From CAYRWK01 sp964427965 (GTDB taxonomy: Bacteria; Patescibacteriota; WWE3; UBA101185; UBA10185): 22,811 nucleotides of DNA. Position numbers and translations under genes: made by a program. Shown here piece by piece: positions 8,478 through 16,236 of the stretch. Each line of letters opens with the position of its first letter. The stretch's first letter is position 1. The notes under the pieces were generated by a model. The model was not told the DNA's origin. It saw only the letters and a program-made list of their open reading frames with translations, and ran no database searches. Where the stretch lies: contig CAYRWK010000007.1 of the NCBI GenBank assembly GCA_964427965.1, positions 1 to 22,811 on the forward strand. Reading direction: 5' to 3'.

Positions 8478-10025
8478 TTATTCAACCGGTGTTACTTTAA
8501 CAAGTATCGATACTTCCCCACTAGCGTCTAAACCTACTTCTCTGGATGTACTTCTCATAATGTTAAAGGTGGTGGGTTGGGTGATGCCCGATAGTTTTAT
8601 TATTCTGTTATAGATAACTACCTGATCATCGTTACTAGTATCGTCTGAGTCCCATACTCCGGATTCTATAAATAAGACGGGGCTTTTGGTTATTCCGGAA
8701 TATATTGATTTGTTAATATTCCAGTTATCTCCGTCGGCTATATCTTGATATCCTTCTTGAGGGAATCTTACGGCTTGTCCGCTCATGTTTCCGTTTGAAT
8801 CAAATCCGTCGCTAACTTGATTCCATATAAATATGTCCCCTTCTCCTAGAATGGCGTTATCTCCTGTTTCATATCCCTGAAAGTTTTTTAGGGTTACGTC
8901 GACTTTTAAGAACTGTTTTGGCATGCGTTCTCTGTGCATTCTATATACAACCTCCATGTCGCCATCTTTTTTGGAGAAAGTTTTAAATTCGTTTTCGGTT
9001 GTAAAACCGTAGTTATTGGATTTAAAGAATTGGTTTACGTGGTTTCCTACAAGATCACTGCCTCCAATCCAGTCTAAAAAGGAGTTTTGTTTATCTTTGG
9101 CGTATTCTATGGCGTCTTGTGCAGTGTCGTTGTATGAGATGCCTGTTATGTATGATCCGATATCAAATTCTAAGTTTAATAGGCCTTTAGCTGTTGTTGG
9201 AAGCTCGTCGTTATCTACTACTGTTATGAGTAAGGTTATCTTGCCTCCTAGTTGGTCTTCAGGCAGAACAAAGATTGGTTTTGAAATTTCTATTGTGTCT
9301 CCTCCATCAGCTTCGTACCAGTTAACGTATGGGGATGCTGTTTTTTGAATTATGTTGCCGGTTTTTACAGCTGTTATTACCTGTATATCCCCATTTCCAA
9401 AAAAGTCTTGGTCGTTGTTGATTTTTATAGTATCTAGTTGAATTATTAAGGCTCGTTTATCCGAACTTGTGTTATTAACACTATTAAATAGTGAGTAAGT
9501 CAGGGAGGTTGGGAAGGCTTCTGTAAATTGACCTTCTCTATTACTGTTGTCTCTGGTGGTTAGTGTTGCCGGATCAAAGATATCAGGGTCAATAAATATA
9601 ATAGGATCTGAGTCATCAGTGTTATCTGTATCGTTTGATGAACTATCTCCGGTGGTATCGGTGTCTGTGTCAGATTCGTCCGGATTGGAGCTATCTTCTG
9701 TATCGTTACTTTCTTGATCGTTGTTTGTAGATTCATCTGTAGGGTTACCCTGTGTCCCAATGGAGTCAAGGTAATCTAGGATTCTTTGAAAAATATTGCG
9801 GTCATCCTCGGAAGTTGTGTCCAAGTTTTCGGGTTTTAAGGTATCTTGGGGAACATCTCCTGTTACCATGGTTATATCTTTTCCAAAGAGTTTTTCTGCG
9901 ATCAGTACTTTAAGCCCTATCATCGGAAAGAAAAAGGAGGATACAAAAAACAAGATTACAAGAACAATTCCGATCAAGAGCAAAACTGCTAAAATTTTAC
10001 CGCTCTCGTTATATTGCTTGGGCAT
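8478..10025 (-). CDS. membrane-anchored surface protein with acidic Ser/Thr/Asp/Asn linker, function unknown
   Basis: 515 residues. A cytoplasmic start of about 10 residues, one signal-anchor helix (about 11-37), a stem, then a low-complexity linker (about 93-148) built almost only of Asp, Glu, Ser, Thr and Asn, and a folded outside domain from about 150 to the end. No known domain is recognised. The domain is rich in short beta-prone segments (ALIIQLDTIKI, GKITLLITVVD, FLKVDVTLKNF, EVSILVKVTPV), which suggests a beta-sandwich. Such acidic spacers lift domains through a cell wall or surface layer in other bacteria. It lies 19 nt behind the L,D-transpeptidase gene and 8 nt before a small membrane protein gene; all three are likely co-transcribed. 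Function is not assigned. Confidence 0.7.
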   Translation of the reverse strand: MPKQYNESGKILAVLLLIGIVLVILFFVSSFFFPMIGLKVLIAEKLFGKDITMVTGDVPQDTLKPENLDTTSEDDRNIFQRILDYLDSIGTQGNPTDESTNNDQESNDTEDSSNPDESDTDTDTTGDSSSNDTDNTDDSDPIIFIDPDIFDPATLTTRDNSNREGQFTEAFPTSLTYSLFNSVNNTSSDKRALIIQLDTIKINNDQDFFGNGDIQVITAVKTGNIIQKTASPYVNWYEADGGDTIEISKPIFVLPEDQLGGKITLLITVVDNDELPTTAKGLLNLEFDIGSYITGISYNDTAQDAIEYAKDKQNSFLDWIGGSDLVGNHVNQFFKSNNYGFTTENEFKTFSKKDGDMEVVYRMHRERMPKQFLKVDVTLKNFQGYETGDNAILGEGDIFIWNQVSDGFDSNGNMSGQAVRFPQEGYQDIADGDNWNINKSIYSGITKSPVLFIESGVWDSDDTSNDDQVVIYNRIIKLSGITQPTTFNIMRSTSREVGLDASGEVSILVKVTPVE

Positions 10026-10044
10026 AGTTGTTAATTTCTTTTAG

Positions 10045-10719
10045 TTACTCGTTTGGCGTATCGCCGTATACAATCACTTTAGTACCTTGGTTGTCATCGG
10101 AGGACATTACGCTGTCCACTCCTTCCGCTAAGGAAGGGTTTGCCCAGTAAAAGATTTTTTCAGCTTCTTCTGTTCTCATGTTTACACACCCATGGCTCAT
10201 TGGGTGACCAAAGTTGTCATGCCAGTATGTTCCGTGAATTCCATAACCTTGGTGAAAGTACATTGTAAATGGAACGTTTGGAAGGTAGTAATAAGTGCCA
10301 AGTGCTTGAGAACCTCCTGCCATGGTTGCATATTTTAGCTTATACCAGATTCTAAATTCACCTGTTGGGGTAAGTCCCCATTTGCCGGTTGAAACATCAA
10401 ATTCATATTCTTTATCATCACCTTGGTAGGCATAGAGTTTTTGGTTAGTGAGGTCTACTTCTATTCTTTTCTCACCTTTTTTCTTTTTTGATCCTAGTAC
10501 GTCTGTTTTCTCAAGTAAATCTATGCTTGATAGTGAGGCTGATTCGTATTTTGGTACGTCGTAAACCTGTCCGTGGAAATTACCTACTAGTTTTGTTTCA
10601 TCAAATTTTCCGGATGCTATTTTTGGCATATCCGGTTTGTTTGAAAAGAGAGTGTTGAATAAAATAAATCCTGCGGGGAGTAAAACTAACAAGGCTATAA
10701 AAATATATTTCTTGGGCAT
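10045..10719 (-). CDS. L,D-transpeptidase (YkuD family), membrane anchored
   Basis: 224 residues: signal anchor (about 4-23), a linker of some 60 residues, then the YkuD catalytic domain beginning IEVDLTNQKLYAYQGDD (86-102). The active-site signature is present: H162 in YGIHGTYWH, then GHPMSHGCVNM with H176, G177 and the nucleophile C178. L,D-transpeptidases form 3-3 cross-links in peptidoglycan or attach proteins to it, acting outside the membrane. The gene leads an operon with a 515-residue surface protein and a small membrane protein, so one of them could be its client or partner (inference). The ATG at 10719 is preceded by a consensus TATAAT with a 6-nt gap. Confidence 0.92.
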   Translation of the reverse strand: MPKKYIFIALLVLLPAGFILFNTLFSNKPDMPKIASGKFDETKLVGNFHGQVYDVPKYESASLSSIDLLEKTDVLGSKKKKGEKRIEVDLTNQKLYAYQGDDKEYEFDVSTGKWGLTPTGEFRIWYKLKYATMAGGSQALGTYYYLPNVPFTMYFHQGYGIHGTYWHDNFGHPMSHGCVNMRTEEAEKIFYWANPSLAEGVDSVMSSDDNQGTKVIVYGDTPNE

Positions 10720-10725
10720 GTGTTT

Positions 10726-10731
10726 ATTATA
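10726..10731 (-). promoter_or_regulatory. -10 box TATAAT for the L,D-transpeptidase operon, predicted leaderless
   Basis: A consensus TATAAT lies in the 61-bp spacer behind the MacB-like permease gene, with 6 nt to the ATG at 10719. Initiation is predicted on the start codon. A weak TTCCAT lies about 18 bp further upstream. Confidence 0.65.
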
Positions 10732-10780
10732 TCCCTTTTTTCTTTGTTTATGGAAGAGTTATTTTTTAGTAAATACCAAA

Positions 10781-11995
10781 CTACTCATATCTTAAAGCTT
10801 CTATTGGTTGAAGTTTAGAGGCTTTGATCGCCGGATACAAACCAAAAACAATACCTATTGCTGAAGATACTACAACCGCAAGGATAATCGATTCCCAGGA
10901 TAAGACTGATGGTAAAGACATATATTTTGTAAGGATAAAAGAAACACTAATTCCAAGGGTAACCCCAATAATTCCACCTATGATTGTTAAAACTATCGAC
11001 TCCATCAAGAATTGAATAATAATGGTACGTCTTTTTGCGCCAAGTGCTTTTCTAAGACCTATTTCTGATGTGCGTTCTGTAACAGTGACTAACATAATGT
11101 TCATAATGCCAATCCCCCCAACAATGAGTGAGATAGCAGCAATCCCTGCAAGTAAGGTTGTGAACGTCCCGGTTATTTCATTTGCTGTTTCTAAAATATC
11201 TTCTTGGGATGAAATTGAAAAATCTGCATCACTCGGAAGTTTCTTACGATGTTGTTCCAGCAGTAGGTAACCAATCTGGTTTCTCGCTGGCTCCATTAGT
11301 TCTTCGGATATTGCGCCAACATATATAGTGCTTACGTGAGATACTCCGAATAGGACTTTTTGTGCTGTTTGCAATGGGATGAAAACAGCTTCATCGAGGT
11401 TATCGATTCCTTTGGATTTTGTTACACCGATCACTTTAAAGGTTTGAGATTCGATATTGATGCTCTTGCCAAGAGGGTTAACCCCTGCTCCAAATAAATC
11501 TTCCGCTACAGTTGGCCCAAGAACTGCAATTTTGGCGGACGTTTGTCCAAGTTCGTTTGTAATTTCACTACCTAAGCTTATTGTGATGTTCCTAAGTATA
11601 AAATAGTCTCCCGCTACACCAACAACCGATACATTACTATTATTTCTTTCGTAAGATACTTGTGTCCGAGAGGAATAATCAGCTGCAACTTTGTTTATTG
11701 TTGTAATGCGGTTTGATTCTTTGATTGCTAAAGCGTCTTTGTAAGTTAGAACTGCACTATTGCTTGCGTCGCTAAAAATAAACCCCTGTCTTTGGGCACC
11801 GGGTCTTATTGTTAGCAAGTTTGAGCCAAGGGCTTGGATTTGGGTTTTGATGTTTGCTTGGCTTGCCTGTCCTAAAGTTACTAACGTGATAACCGACCCA
11901 ATGCCAATAATTATGCCAAGCGTAGAAAGTGCAGTACGCATCTTGTTTGTTTTTAGAACGTTTATGCTTTCTTCAAATAACTCAAGTAATGACAT
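10781..11995 (-). CDS. MacB-like ABC transporter permease
   Basis: 404 residues with MacB/FtsX-type architecture: first helix (about 20-42, TALSTLGIIIGIGSVITLVTLG), a large outside MacB periplasmic core domain (about 45-270), then three C-terminal helices (about 275-300, 330-355, 370-392) of the FtsX domain with the ERTSEIGLRKALGAKRRTI segment that couples to the ATPase. Such four-helix permeases work as dimers in mechanotransmission, driving export of peptides, antibiotics or lipoproteins from the outside leaflet rather than carrying cargo through the helices. It is the last gene of the five-gene operon, 2 nt behind the ATPase gene. No Shine-Dalgarno sequence is seen, so coupling to the upstream gene is likely. 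Confidence 0.92.
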   Translation of the reverse strand: MSLLELFEESINVLKTNKMRTALSTLGIIIGIGSVITLVTLGQASQANIKTQIQALGSNLLTIRPGAQRQGFIFSDASNSAVLTYKDALAIKESNRITTINKVAADYSSRTQVSYERNNSNVSVVGVAGDYFILRNITISLGSEITNELGQTSAKIAVLGPTVAEDLFGAGVNPLGKSINIESQTFKVIGVTKSKGIDNLDEAVFIPLQTAQKVLFGVSHVSTIYVGAISEELMEPARNQIGYLLLEQHRKKLPSDADFSISSQEDILETANEITGTFTTLLAGIAAISLIVGGIGIMNIMLVTVTERTSEIGLRKALGAKRRTIIIQFLMESIVLTIIGGIIGVTLGISVSFILTKYMSLPSVLSWESIILAVVVSSAIGIVFGLYPAIKASKLQPIEALRYE

Positions 11996-11997
11996 AG

Positions 11998-12678
11998 TTA
12001 TCGTCTGTTTAGTTTATCGTCTACAATTTTTCCATCAACCAAAGACAGTACTCTTTTTGTACGTTTAGCAATTTCTTCATTGTGGGTAATTATTACAACA
12101 GTATTGCCGGCGTTATTTAGTTTTTCAAAGATAGAAATTATCTCATCACTTTGGTGTGTTGGAAGGTTTCCGGTAGGTTCATCTGCCAGCAAGATTGCGG
12201 GATTCATTGTTAAGGCTCTGGCGATAGCAACTCTTTGTTTTTGTCCTCCTGATAGCTGGTTTGGTACGTTTAGCATTTTGTCACCCAGTCCCACGGTATT
12301 TAACACCTCTTTTGCTTTTTCTACTCTTTTTACCTTTGATATTCCCGCATAAGCCATGGGTATCATTACGTTTCTTAATGCCGACATTCTTGGTAACAGG
12401 TTGTATGACTGAAAAATGAAACCTATTTCCTTGTTTCTAATTTCAGCAAGTTCGTCGTCTTTTGTAGTTTCAATATTTTGGCCATTTAAAATGTATTTTC
12501 CCGAGGTTGGTACGTCTAATGCCCCAAGAATATGCATTAAAGTAGATTTACCTGATCCGGATGGACCTATGATAGCCACAAACTCTCCTTTGTTTATAGT
12601 AAATGAAACGTCAAACAGCACTTGCGTTTTTGTTCCACCGTTATCGTAAATCTTGGATATGTTTTCAGCTTGAAGCAT
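11998..12678 (-). CDS. MacB/LolD-type ABC transporter ATPase
   Basis: 226 residues from the chosen ATG. Walker A GPSGSGKST (38-46), Q-loop FIFQSYNLLP (88-97), signature LSGGQKQR (142-149), Walker B ILLADE (162-167) and switch His in ITHN (H199) are all present. The D-loop is unusual: NLPTHQSDE where LolD/MacB relatives normally have NLD followed by small residues, so the conserved Asp is missing. An upstream in-frame ATG at 12714 would add 12 residues inside the preceding gene; I prefer 12678 because a strong GGAGG lies 8 nt upstream and MLQAENISKIYDNG is a normal family start. It is 1 nt behind the stop of the fusion-protein gene. It powers the MacB-like permease encoded next. Confidence 0.93.
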   Translation of the reverse strand: MLQAENISKIYDNGGTKTQVLFDVSFTINKGEFVAIIGPSGSGKSTLMHILGALDVPTSGKYILNGQNIETTKDDELAEIRNKEIGFIFQSYNLLPRMSALRNVMIPMAYAGISKVKRVEKAKEVLNTVGLGDKMLNVPNQLSGGQKQRVAIARALTMNPAILLADEPTGNLPTHQSDEIISIFEKLNNAGNTVVIITHNEEIAKRTKRVLSLVDGKIVDDKLNRR

Positions 12679-12679
12679 G

Positions 12680-13915
12680 CTACCTTCCTCCAAACCCGCC
12701 AAAGCTTCCCACACCTCTAAACTGGGTTTGACTCTGTCCGCTTGTAAAACCTGTCGTTGGTAAAGTATTAATTACTACTTCATCCCCCTCATTTAATCCT
12801 GAAATTATTTCGGTATTATCCGAATCTGAAATACCGGTCTTAACTTCTACCTCCTCAACTCCATCTCCATTTTTAACTTTTACCATACTTTTTCCTCTAC
12901 CAGTTTGTATTGCGCCTGTGGGGATAAGTAGTACATTATTTTTTTGGTCTACAATAATTTCAGCAGATACGTTCATGTTTGGTAAAATTCGGTCGGAGGG
13001 TTTATCAAACTTAACAATTACAGGATAATTAGGCACACCGCTTTGAGATGAACCTATTTTATCAATTCCTGCCACAGTACCTGTAAATTTTTGTCCCTCT
13101 AATGCGGTTAAGGTTAGATTTACTCTTTGACCTACCTTTACATTATTAATGTCAAGTTCGCCTACATTTAAAGAGGCTATTGGTGTACCTTCCTTTTTTA
13201 TTGATGCTACTGTTTGTACAGATCTATCTGATGTAACTGAGTTTTCAATTTTTGAACCTTTAACAGCCAAAACACTGGCAATAATTCCATCTGTTGGTGC
13301 AGTAACTACTGGAGATTGGGCCAAGTAGTCTAACCATGCGTTTGATAAAGATAACTCCAGCTGTTCAATTTCGGCCTGTTTCATTGATATATTATTTTTG
13401 CTAACCATGTAGTCATTTTCGGCAACTTTAAAGGCAATACGTTCTTCAGCAGTTTGGTAACTGTTTTGCTCTTTCTCATCTTTAAATGCTTTTTTTGCTT
13501 GAAGCTCAGCAACTTCTAAGCTGTTGGTCGAGTTTTTGGCGGATGTTAAAGAATTTTGTGCTTTAAGATACGCTGAGTATGCGCTTATTCTGCTTTTTTC
13601 TCCTTCGGAGTCTAGGGTTATTTCCATTAAGTTTTGCCCTGTGTACACTTGATCACCTTCTTTAACAAACACTTCTTTTACAATACCGTTTACGCTTGTG
13701 GTTACAGATAGGTAGTTTGCTGTGGCAACCTGCCCCGATAAGCTAATACTAGAGGTAACATCTCCTTTTTTAACTGTGGCACTCAGTGCTTGAATAGGGG
13801 TTGTAGATTTGCTAATAAATTTATAAGAATAAAACCCGCTGATTCCTACGACAAATAAAATGGTTAAAATTAGTGCTAAAATTGTTTTTCTATTTAATTT
13901 ATTAAAATTATTCAT
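12680..13915 (-). CDS. membrane fusion protein (MacA/HlyD-like, RND-MFP family)
   Basis: 411 residues: short cytoplasmic start, transmembrane helix (about 12-31), then the classic sequence of a barrel-sandwich half (VNGIVKEVFVKEGDQVYTGQNLMEI, about 75-99), a coiled-coil hairpin (about 110-195), the second lipoyl half (VTAPTDGIIASVLAVKGS), a beta-barrel part (about 245-320) and a membrane-proximal domain ending in a Gly/Ser-rich tail. It links the MacB-like permease to the envelope, as MacA does; with no outer-membrane partner in the operon it may act at the cell wall of a monoderm-like cell (inference). Its ATG overlaps the kinase TGA (ATGA), so translation is likely coupled. The last codons (Gly-Gly-Arg) also form the ribosome binding site of the next gene. 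Confidence 0.9.
   Translation of the reverse strand: MNNFNKLNRKTILALILTILFVVGISGFYSYKFISKSTTPIQALSATVKKGDVTSSISLSGQVATANYLSVTTSVNGIVKEVFVKEGDQVYTGQNLMEITLDSEGEKSRISAYSAYLKAQNSLTSAKNSTNSLEVAELQAKKAFKDEKEQNSYQTAEERIAFKVAENDYMVSKNNISMKQAEIEQLELSLSNAWLDYLAQSPVVTAPTDGIIASVLAVKGSKIENSVTSDRSVQTVASIKKEGTPIASLNVGELDINNVKVGQRVNLTLTALEGQKFTGTVAGIDKIGSSQSGVPNYPVIVKFDKPSDRILPNMNVSAEIIVDQKNNVLLIPTGAIQTGRGKSMVKVKNGDGVEEVEVKTGISDSDNTEIISGLNEGDEVVINTLPTTGFTSGQSQTQFRGVGSFGGFGGR
12683..12691 (-). promoter_or_regulatory. strong Shine-Dalgarno GGAGGAAGG deciding the ATPase start
   Basis: On the minus strand GGAGG ends 8 nt before the ATG at 12678. It is encoded in frame as the final Gly-Gly-Arg of the fusion protein, immediately before its TAG stop. 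This is the strongest ribosome binding site in the window and supports 12678 over the upstream ATG at 12714. Confidence 0.75.
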
Positions 13916-14931
13916 ATAATTAGTGTGGGTAGTGTGACCGTAAATGTTGTTCCTTCATTAGGTTTGCTTCGAACCGTAATATTTCCTTGGTGTTTTTCAA
14001 TAATTTCCTTTGAAATAGCAAGTCCAAGGCCATAACCTTCCTGTGCGGATGCCGTTCTTGATTTGTCTGCTCTGAAAAACGGTTCAAAGATATATGGTAA
14101 ATCTTCCTCAGAAATACCCTGGCCGTAGTCTTGAACAATAAATCTTGCTTCAGTACCAATCCTTTTTAATGTAAGGTTAATGGTTTGGTTATGATAGCTG
14201 TATTTTATAGCGTTTTCAATAAGGTTTGTAAACAGTTTTTCCAGGGCATCTTTATCCCCGTTGATTTTTAAAGGTTGAATAGTTAGGTTTAATGTTTCTG
14301 ATTTTTTATCAGCAATAGGTTTTAACTTGGTGACGATTTGGTTAAGTAGTTTGTCTAGTTCCACTGCTTTGTGTTTAATCCTGTTTCCGTTTTGATATCT
14401 GCTTTGATCTAATAGTTTATTTATAAAAGAGTGAAGCTTGTCTACTTCTTCTACGGTGCTTGCTAATGCTTTTCTTGATTCTTCAAGGTTTAGATTGCTG
14501 TCTCTTAAGGTTACTTCTAACTCTGTTTTCATGGCGGTGAGAGGGGTTTTCATCTCATGAGCTGCATCAGAAATAAATCGTTTTTGTTTTTTAACCGTGT
14601 TTTCAATTGGGGTTAGAGTTTTTCCTGCTAAGATGTAGCCGAGTGATCCTGAGGCAATTAGGACTAAAATGTTGACACCCACTAAATTAGTGAGGGTTTT
14701 ATACTTGATTTCGAGTAAAGTTTGAGCATCTTGGATAAATTCTGCTCTGAAGCCTTTTTGTGGAATCATTACTTCCATAATCTGTTTTTCTAATCTACGT
14801 CTTTGACCCTCCAAAGCTAAACGTGTTGCTCTTTCTACACCTATATATACAAATGTGCTAAAGGATAGGGTGATAAACATTATTATTGCTAAGTACCATG
14901 CTGTTAGTCTTATTCTTGCTGAGTTAAACAT
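13912..14931 (-). CDS. sensor histidine kinase (EnvZ/CiaH-like, HisKA + HATPase)
   Basis: 339 residues. Two helices (about 11-31 and 82-102) enclose a short outside loop of about 50 residues. The dimerisation domain carries the phospho-acceptor H125 in DAAHEMKTPL, and the catalytic domain the N box (LIENAIKYS), G1 (DYGQGI), F box (FEPFFR) and G2 (GYGLGLAI). It senses a signal at or in the membrane and phosphorylates the response regulator encoded just upstream. The small sensor loop fits intramembrane or envelope-stress sensing. The ATG at 14931 overlaps the regulator gene by 8 nt, with AGGGAG about 4 nt upstream inside that gene. The 3' end overlaps the fusion-protein start as ATGA. Confidence 0.93.
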   Translation of the reverse strand: MFNSARIRLTAWYLAIIMFITLSFSTFVYIGVERATRLALEGQRRRLEKQIMEVMIPQKGFRAEFIQDAQTLLEIKYKTLTNLVGVNILVLIASGSLGYILAGKTLTPIENTVKKQKRFISDAAHEMKTPLTAMKTELEVTLRDSNLNLEESRKALASTVEEVDKLHSFINKLLDQSRYQNGNRIKHKAVELDKLLNQIVTKLKPIADKKSETLNLTIQPLKINGDKDALEKLFTNLIENAIKYSYHNQTINLTLKRIGTEARFIVQDYGQGISEEDLPYIFEPFFRADKSRTASAQEGYGLGLAISKEIIEKHQGNITVRSKPNEGTTFTVTLPTLII

Positions 14932-15613
14932 TTTTCTCCCTGTCTCCTAGCATGTAACCAAAGCCTCTTACTGTATGAATAAGCTTGTTACTTTTGGGAA
15001 ATACTTTGTCTATTTTACTGCGAACATAGCCCATGTATTGCTCAACGGTGTTATCAAGTATGTCTGCGTCGTAGTCCCATACGTGGGAAATTATTTGTTC
15101 TTTTGTCACAATTTTGTTTTTATTTCTAAGTAGATATTCAACAAGCGCGTATTCTTTTTTAGATAGTTTCAGACTTTTTCCGGTCCTTGTTACGTTAAAT
15201 GTAGAAGTATTAAGCTCTAAAGTGTCACAAGATAGGATTGTACTTATTGTTTGTTTTGGTCTTCTTAGGATGGCTTTTATTCTTGCGAGCAGTTCTTCAA
15301 AAGCAAATGGTTTTGTGATGTAGTCATCTGCTCCGATGTTTAGTCCTAGTAGTTTGTCTTCTAGTTCACTTTTTGCTGTGAGCATAAGTATTGGTGTGTG
15401 TATGTTATTCTCTCGCAGTTTTTTACATATTTCTACACCATCCATTTTTGGTAACATCCAGTCTAGTAATATTATGTCGTAGTCTTCGGTACTGGCCATG
15501 TCGTATCCGTTACTTCCGTCGTATGAAACATCTACCGAATATGTTTCTTGTTCGAGACCCTTTTTTAATGATCCTGCTATTTTATGCTCGTCTTCAATGA
15601 TTAACACTCTCAT
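14924..15613 (-). CDS. OmpR/PhoB-family response regulator
   Basis: 229 residues. The receiver domain has E7-D8, phospho-acceptor D51 (ILLDWMLPKMDG), T79 and K101 (ITKPF). The winged-helix DNA-binding domain spans about 127-225 with the expected SKKEYALVEYLLRNKNKIVTKEQI and TVRGFGYML segments. It leads the operon with the kinase and the MacAB-like exporter, so it most likely controls that exporter. An 11-bp-periodic direct repeat at 15632-15649, just upstream of its -10 box, suggests autoregulation; a similar repeat precedes the neighbouring secreted-protein gene. The ATG at 15613 lies 6 nt behind a consensus TATAAT. Confidence 0.95.
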   Translation of the reverse strand: MRVLIIEDEHKIAGSLKKGLEQETYSVDVSYDGSNGYDMASTEDYDIILLDWMLPKMDGVEICKKLRENNIHTPILMLTAKSELEDKLLGLNIGADDYITKPFAFEELLARIKAILRRPKQTISTILSCDTLELNTSTFNVTRTGKSLKLSKKEYALVEYLLRNKNKIVTKEQIISHVWDYDADILDNTVEQYMGYVRSKIDKVFPKSNKLIHTVRGFGYMLGDREKNV

Positions 15614-15619
15614 ATGGCC

Positions 15620-15625
15620 ATTATA
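15620..15625 (-). promoter_or_regulatory. -10 box TATAAT of the regulator-exporter operon, predicted leaderless
   Basis: A consensus TATAAT has 6 nt to the ATG at 15613. No TTGACA lies at the usual distance; instead the place is taken by the direct repeat at 15632-15649, as expected for a promoter that needs an activator. Confidence 0.7.
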
Positions 15626-15631
15626 TGTCTA

Positions 15632-15649
15632 TTGCTGAGTTTTTGCTGA
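15632..15649 (-). promoter_or_regulatory. predicted response-regulator operator, direct repeat TCAGCAA-N4-TCAGCAA
   Basis: Two identical 7-mers are spaced 11 bp start to start, the periodicity used by tandem OmpR/PhoB-type dimers. The repeat begins 6 bp upstream of the -10 box and covers about -19 to -36 relative to the predicted start of transcription. The same arrangement, with two mismatches in one half, is found before the gene at 16192. That this operon's own regulator binds here is inferred. Confidence 0.55.
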
Positions 15650-15650
15650 T

Positions 15651-15680
15651 AAAAAGGGAAGCCTCCGTTAAGAGGCTTCC
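15651..15680 (-). terminator. intrinsic terminator of the Spy-like gene
   Basis: A perfect 9-bp hairpin (GGAAGCCTC with a 6-nt loop) is followed on the minus strand by CTTTTT. It lies 26 bp behind the stop at 15707 and separates that gene from the regulator operon. It is the clearest terminator in the window. Confidence 0.85.
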
Positions 15681-15706
15681 TAAATCTGTCCTAAAAGGTA
15701 TGAATG

Positions 15707-16192
15707 TTAGAAATTTCTCATGCCTTTGTTGTGTCCCGGTCCAAAACCAAATCCCATAACATATTTCATGTCGATGCCGTTTTCTTCAGCCCATGTTTCA
15801 AGTTCGAGTCTTTTTTCATCCATGTTTTGTTTTCTTTCCCCCGGTGTTAGATTTTTTTGCTCCTGTCCGTCCCTATTTGTCTGCATCTCTTTGTGTTTTT
15901 CAATAATTGCAGTTTTTTGAGCTTCAGTAATGTTTCCCTTGGTTACTTCTTCTGACAACCGTTCCTCAATTTTTGATGCCATTTCTTTTTGTTTTTCTGT
16001 TCTAAATTCCTCTACTATTTTGTCTACTTCTGTTTGGTTGAGACCAAATTTTTCTACGAGTCTTTGGATCAAGTTATCGGGCTTGTTTGTTTGTGCGTAG
16101 GCGTTTGAGATTGCACTTAGCCCAAATACTCCCGCAAGACCTATTGATGATCCCAGTGCGAGAAGTGAAATTAATACTTTATGTTTTTGCAT
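15707..16192 (-). CDS. secreted Spy/CpxP-like helical protein, probable envelope-stress factor
   Basis: 161 residues: a signal peptide with likely cleavage after AYA (residue 33), then an almost purely helical, highly charged body with repeated amphipathic segments (LIQRLVEKFGL, VDKIVEEFRTEKQKEM, ITEAQKTAIIEKHKEM), and a Met/Gly/His tail (about 141-161). The ITEAQ motif (88-92) and size recall Spy/CpxP-type chaperones and DUF2680-like secreted proteins; the family call is by resemblance. The tail might bind metal. It is a single-gene unit with its own terminator, directly upstream of the two-component operon, and shares that operon's repeat. Unlike most first genes here it has a leader and a Shine-Dalgarno sequence (AAAGGA, 6 nt before the ATG). 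Confidence 0.75.
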   Translation of the reverse strand: MQKHKVLISLLALGSSIGLAGVFGLSAISNAYAQTNKPDNLIQRLVEKFGLNQTEVDKIVEEFRTEKQKEMASKIEERLSEEVTKGNITEAQKTAIIEKHKEMQTNRDGQEQKNLTPGERKQNMDEKRLELETWAEENGIDMKYVMGFGFGPGHNKGMRNF

Positions 16193-16198
16193 ACTAAA

Positions 16199-16204
16199 TC
16201 CTTT
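16199..16204 (-). promoter_or_regulatory. Shine-Dalgarno AAAGGA of the Spy-like gene
   Basis: AAAGGA lies 6 nt before the ATG at 16192. Its presence shows that this organism does use Shine-Dalgarno initiation when a leader is present, in contrast to the leaderless majority. Confidence 0.65.
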
Positions 16205-16223
16205 CTAAGTTATTACTAGGGTT

Positions 16224-16229
16224 AGTTTA
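16224..16229 (-). promoter_or_regulatory. possible -10 box TAAACT of the Spy-like gene
   Basis: TAAACT lies 7 bp downstream of the direct repeat at 16237-16254, close to the 6-bp distance seen at the regulator promoter. It would give a leader of about 25 nt containing the AAAGGA. The match to TATAAT is only four of six, so the call is tentative. Confidence 0.35.
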
Positions 16230-16236
16230 TTTAAGT

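Noticed and set aside
9626..9740. Repeat-like Asp/Thr/Ser codon run as a tandem DNA repeat
   Set aside because: The protein is low-complexity but the nucleotide units vary in length and sequence; no regular period is visible.
10858..10864. Single TTGCTGA inside the MacB-like permease gene as a further regulator site
   Set aside because: It is one half-site without a partner 11 bp away and lies within coding sequence.
12679..12714. Upstream ATG at 12714 as start of the ABC ATPase
   Set aside because: It would add 12 residues (MWEALAGLEEGS) translated from another frame of the fusion-protein end; the ATG at 12678 has a strong GGAGG and a normal family start.
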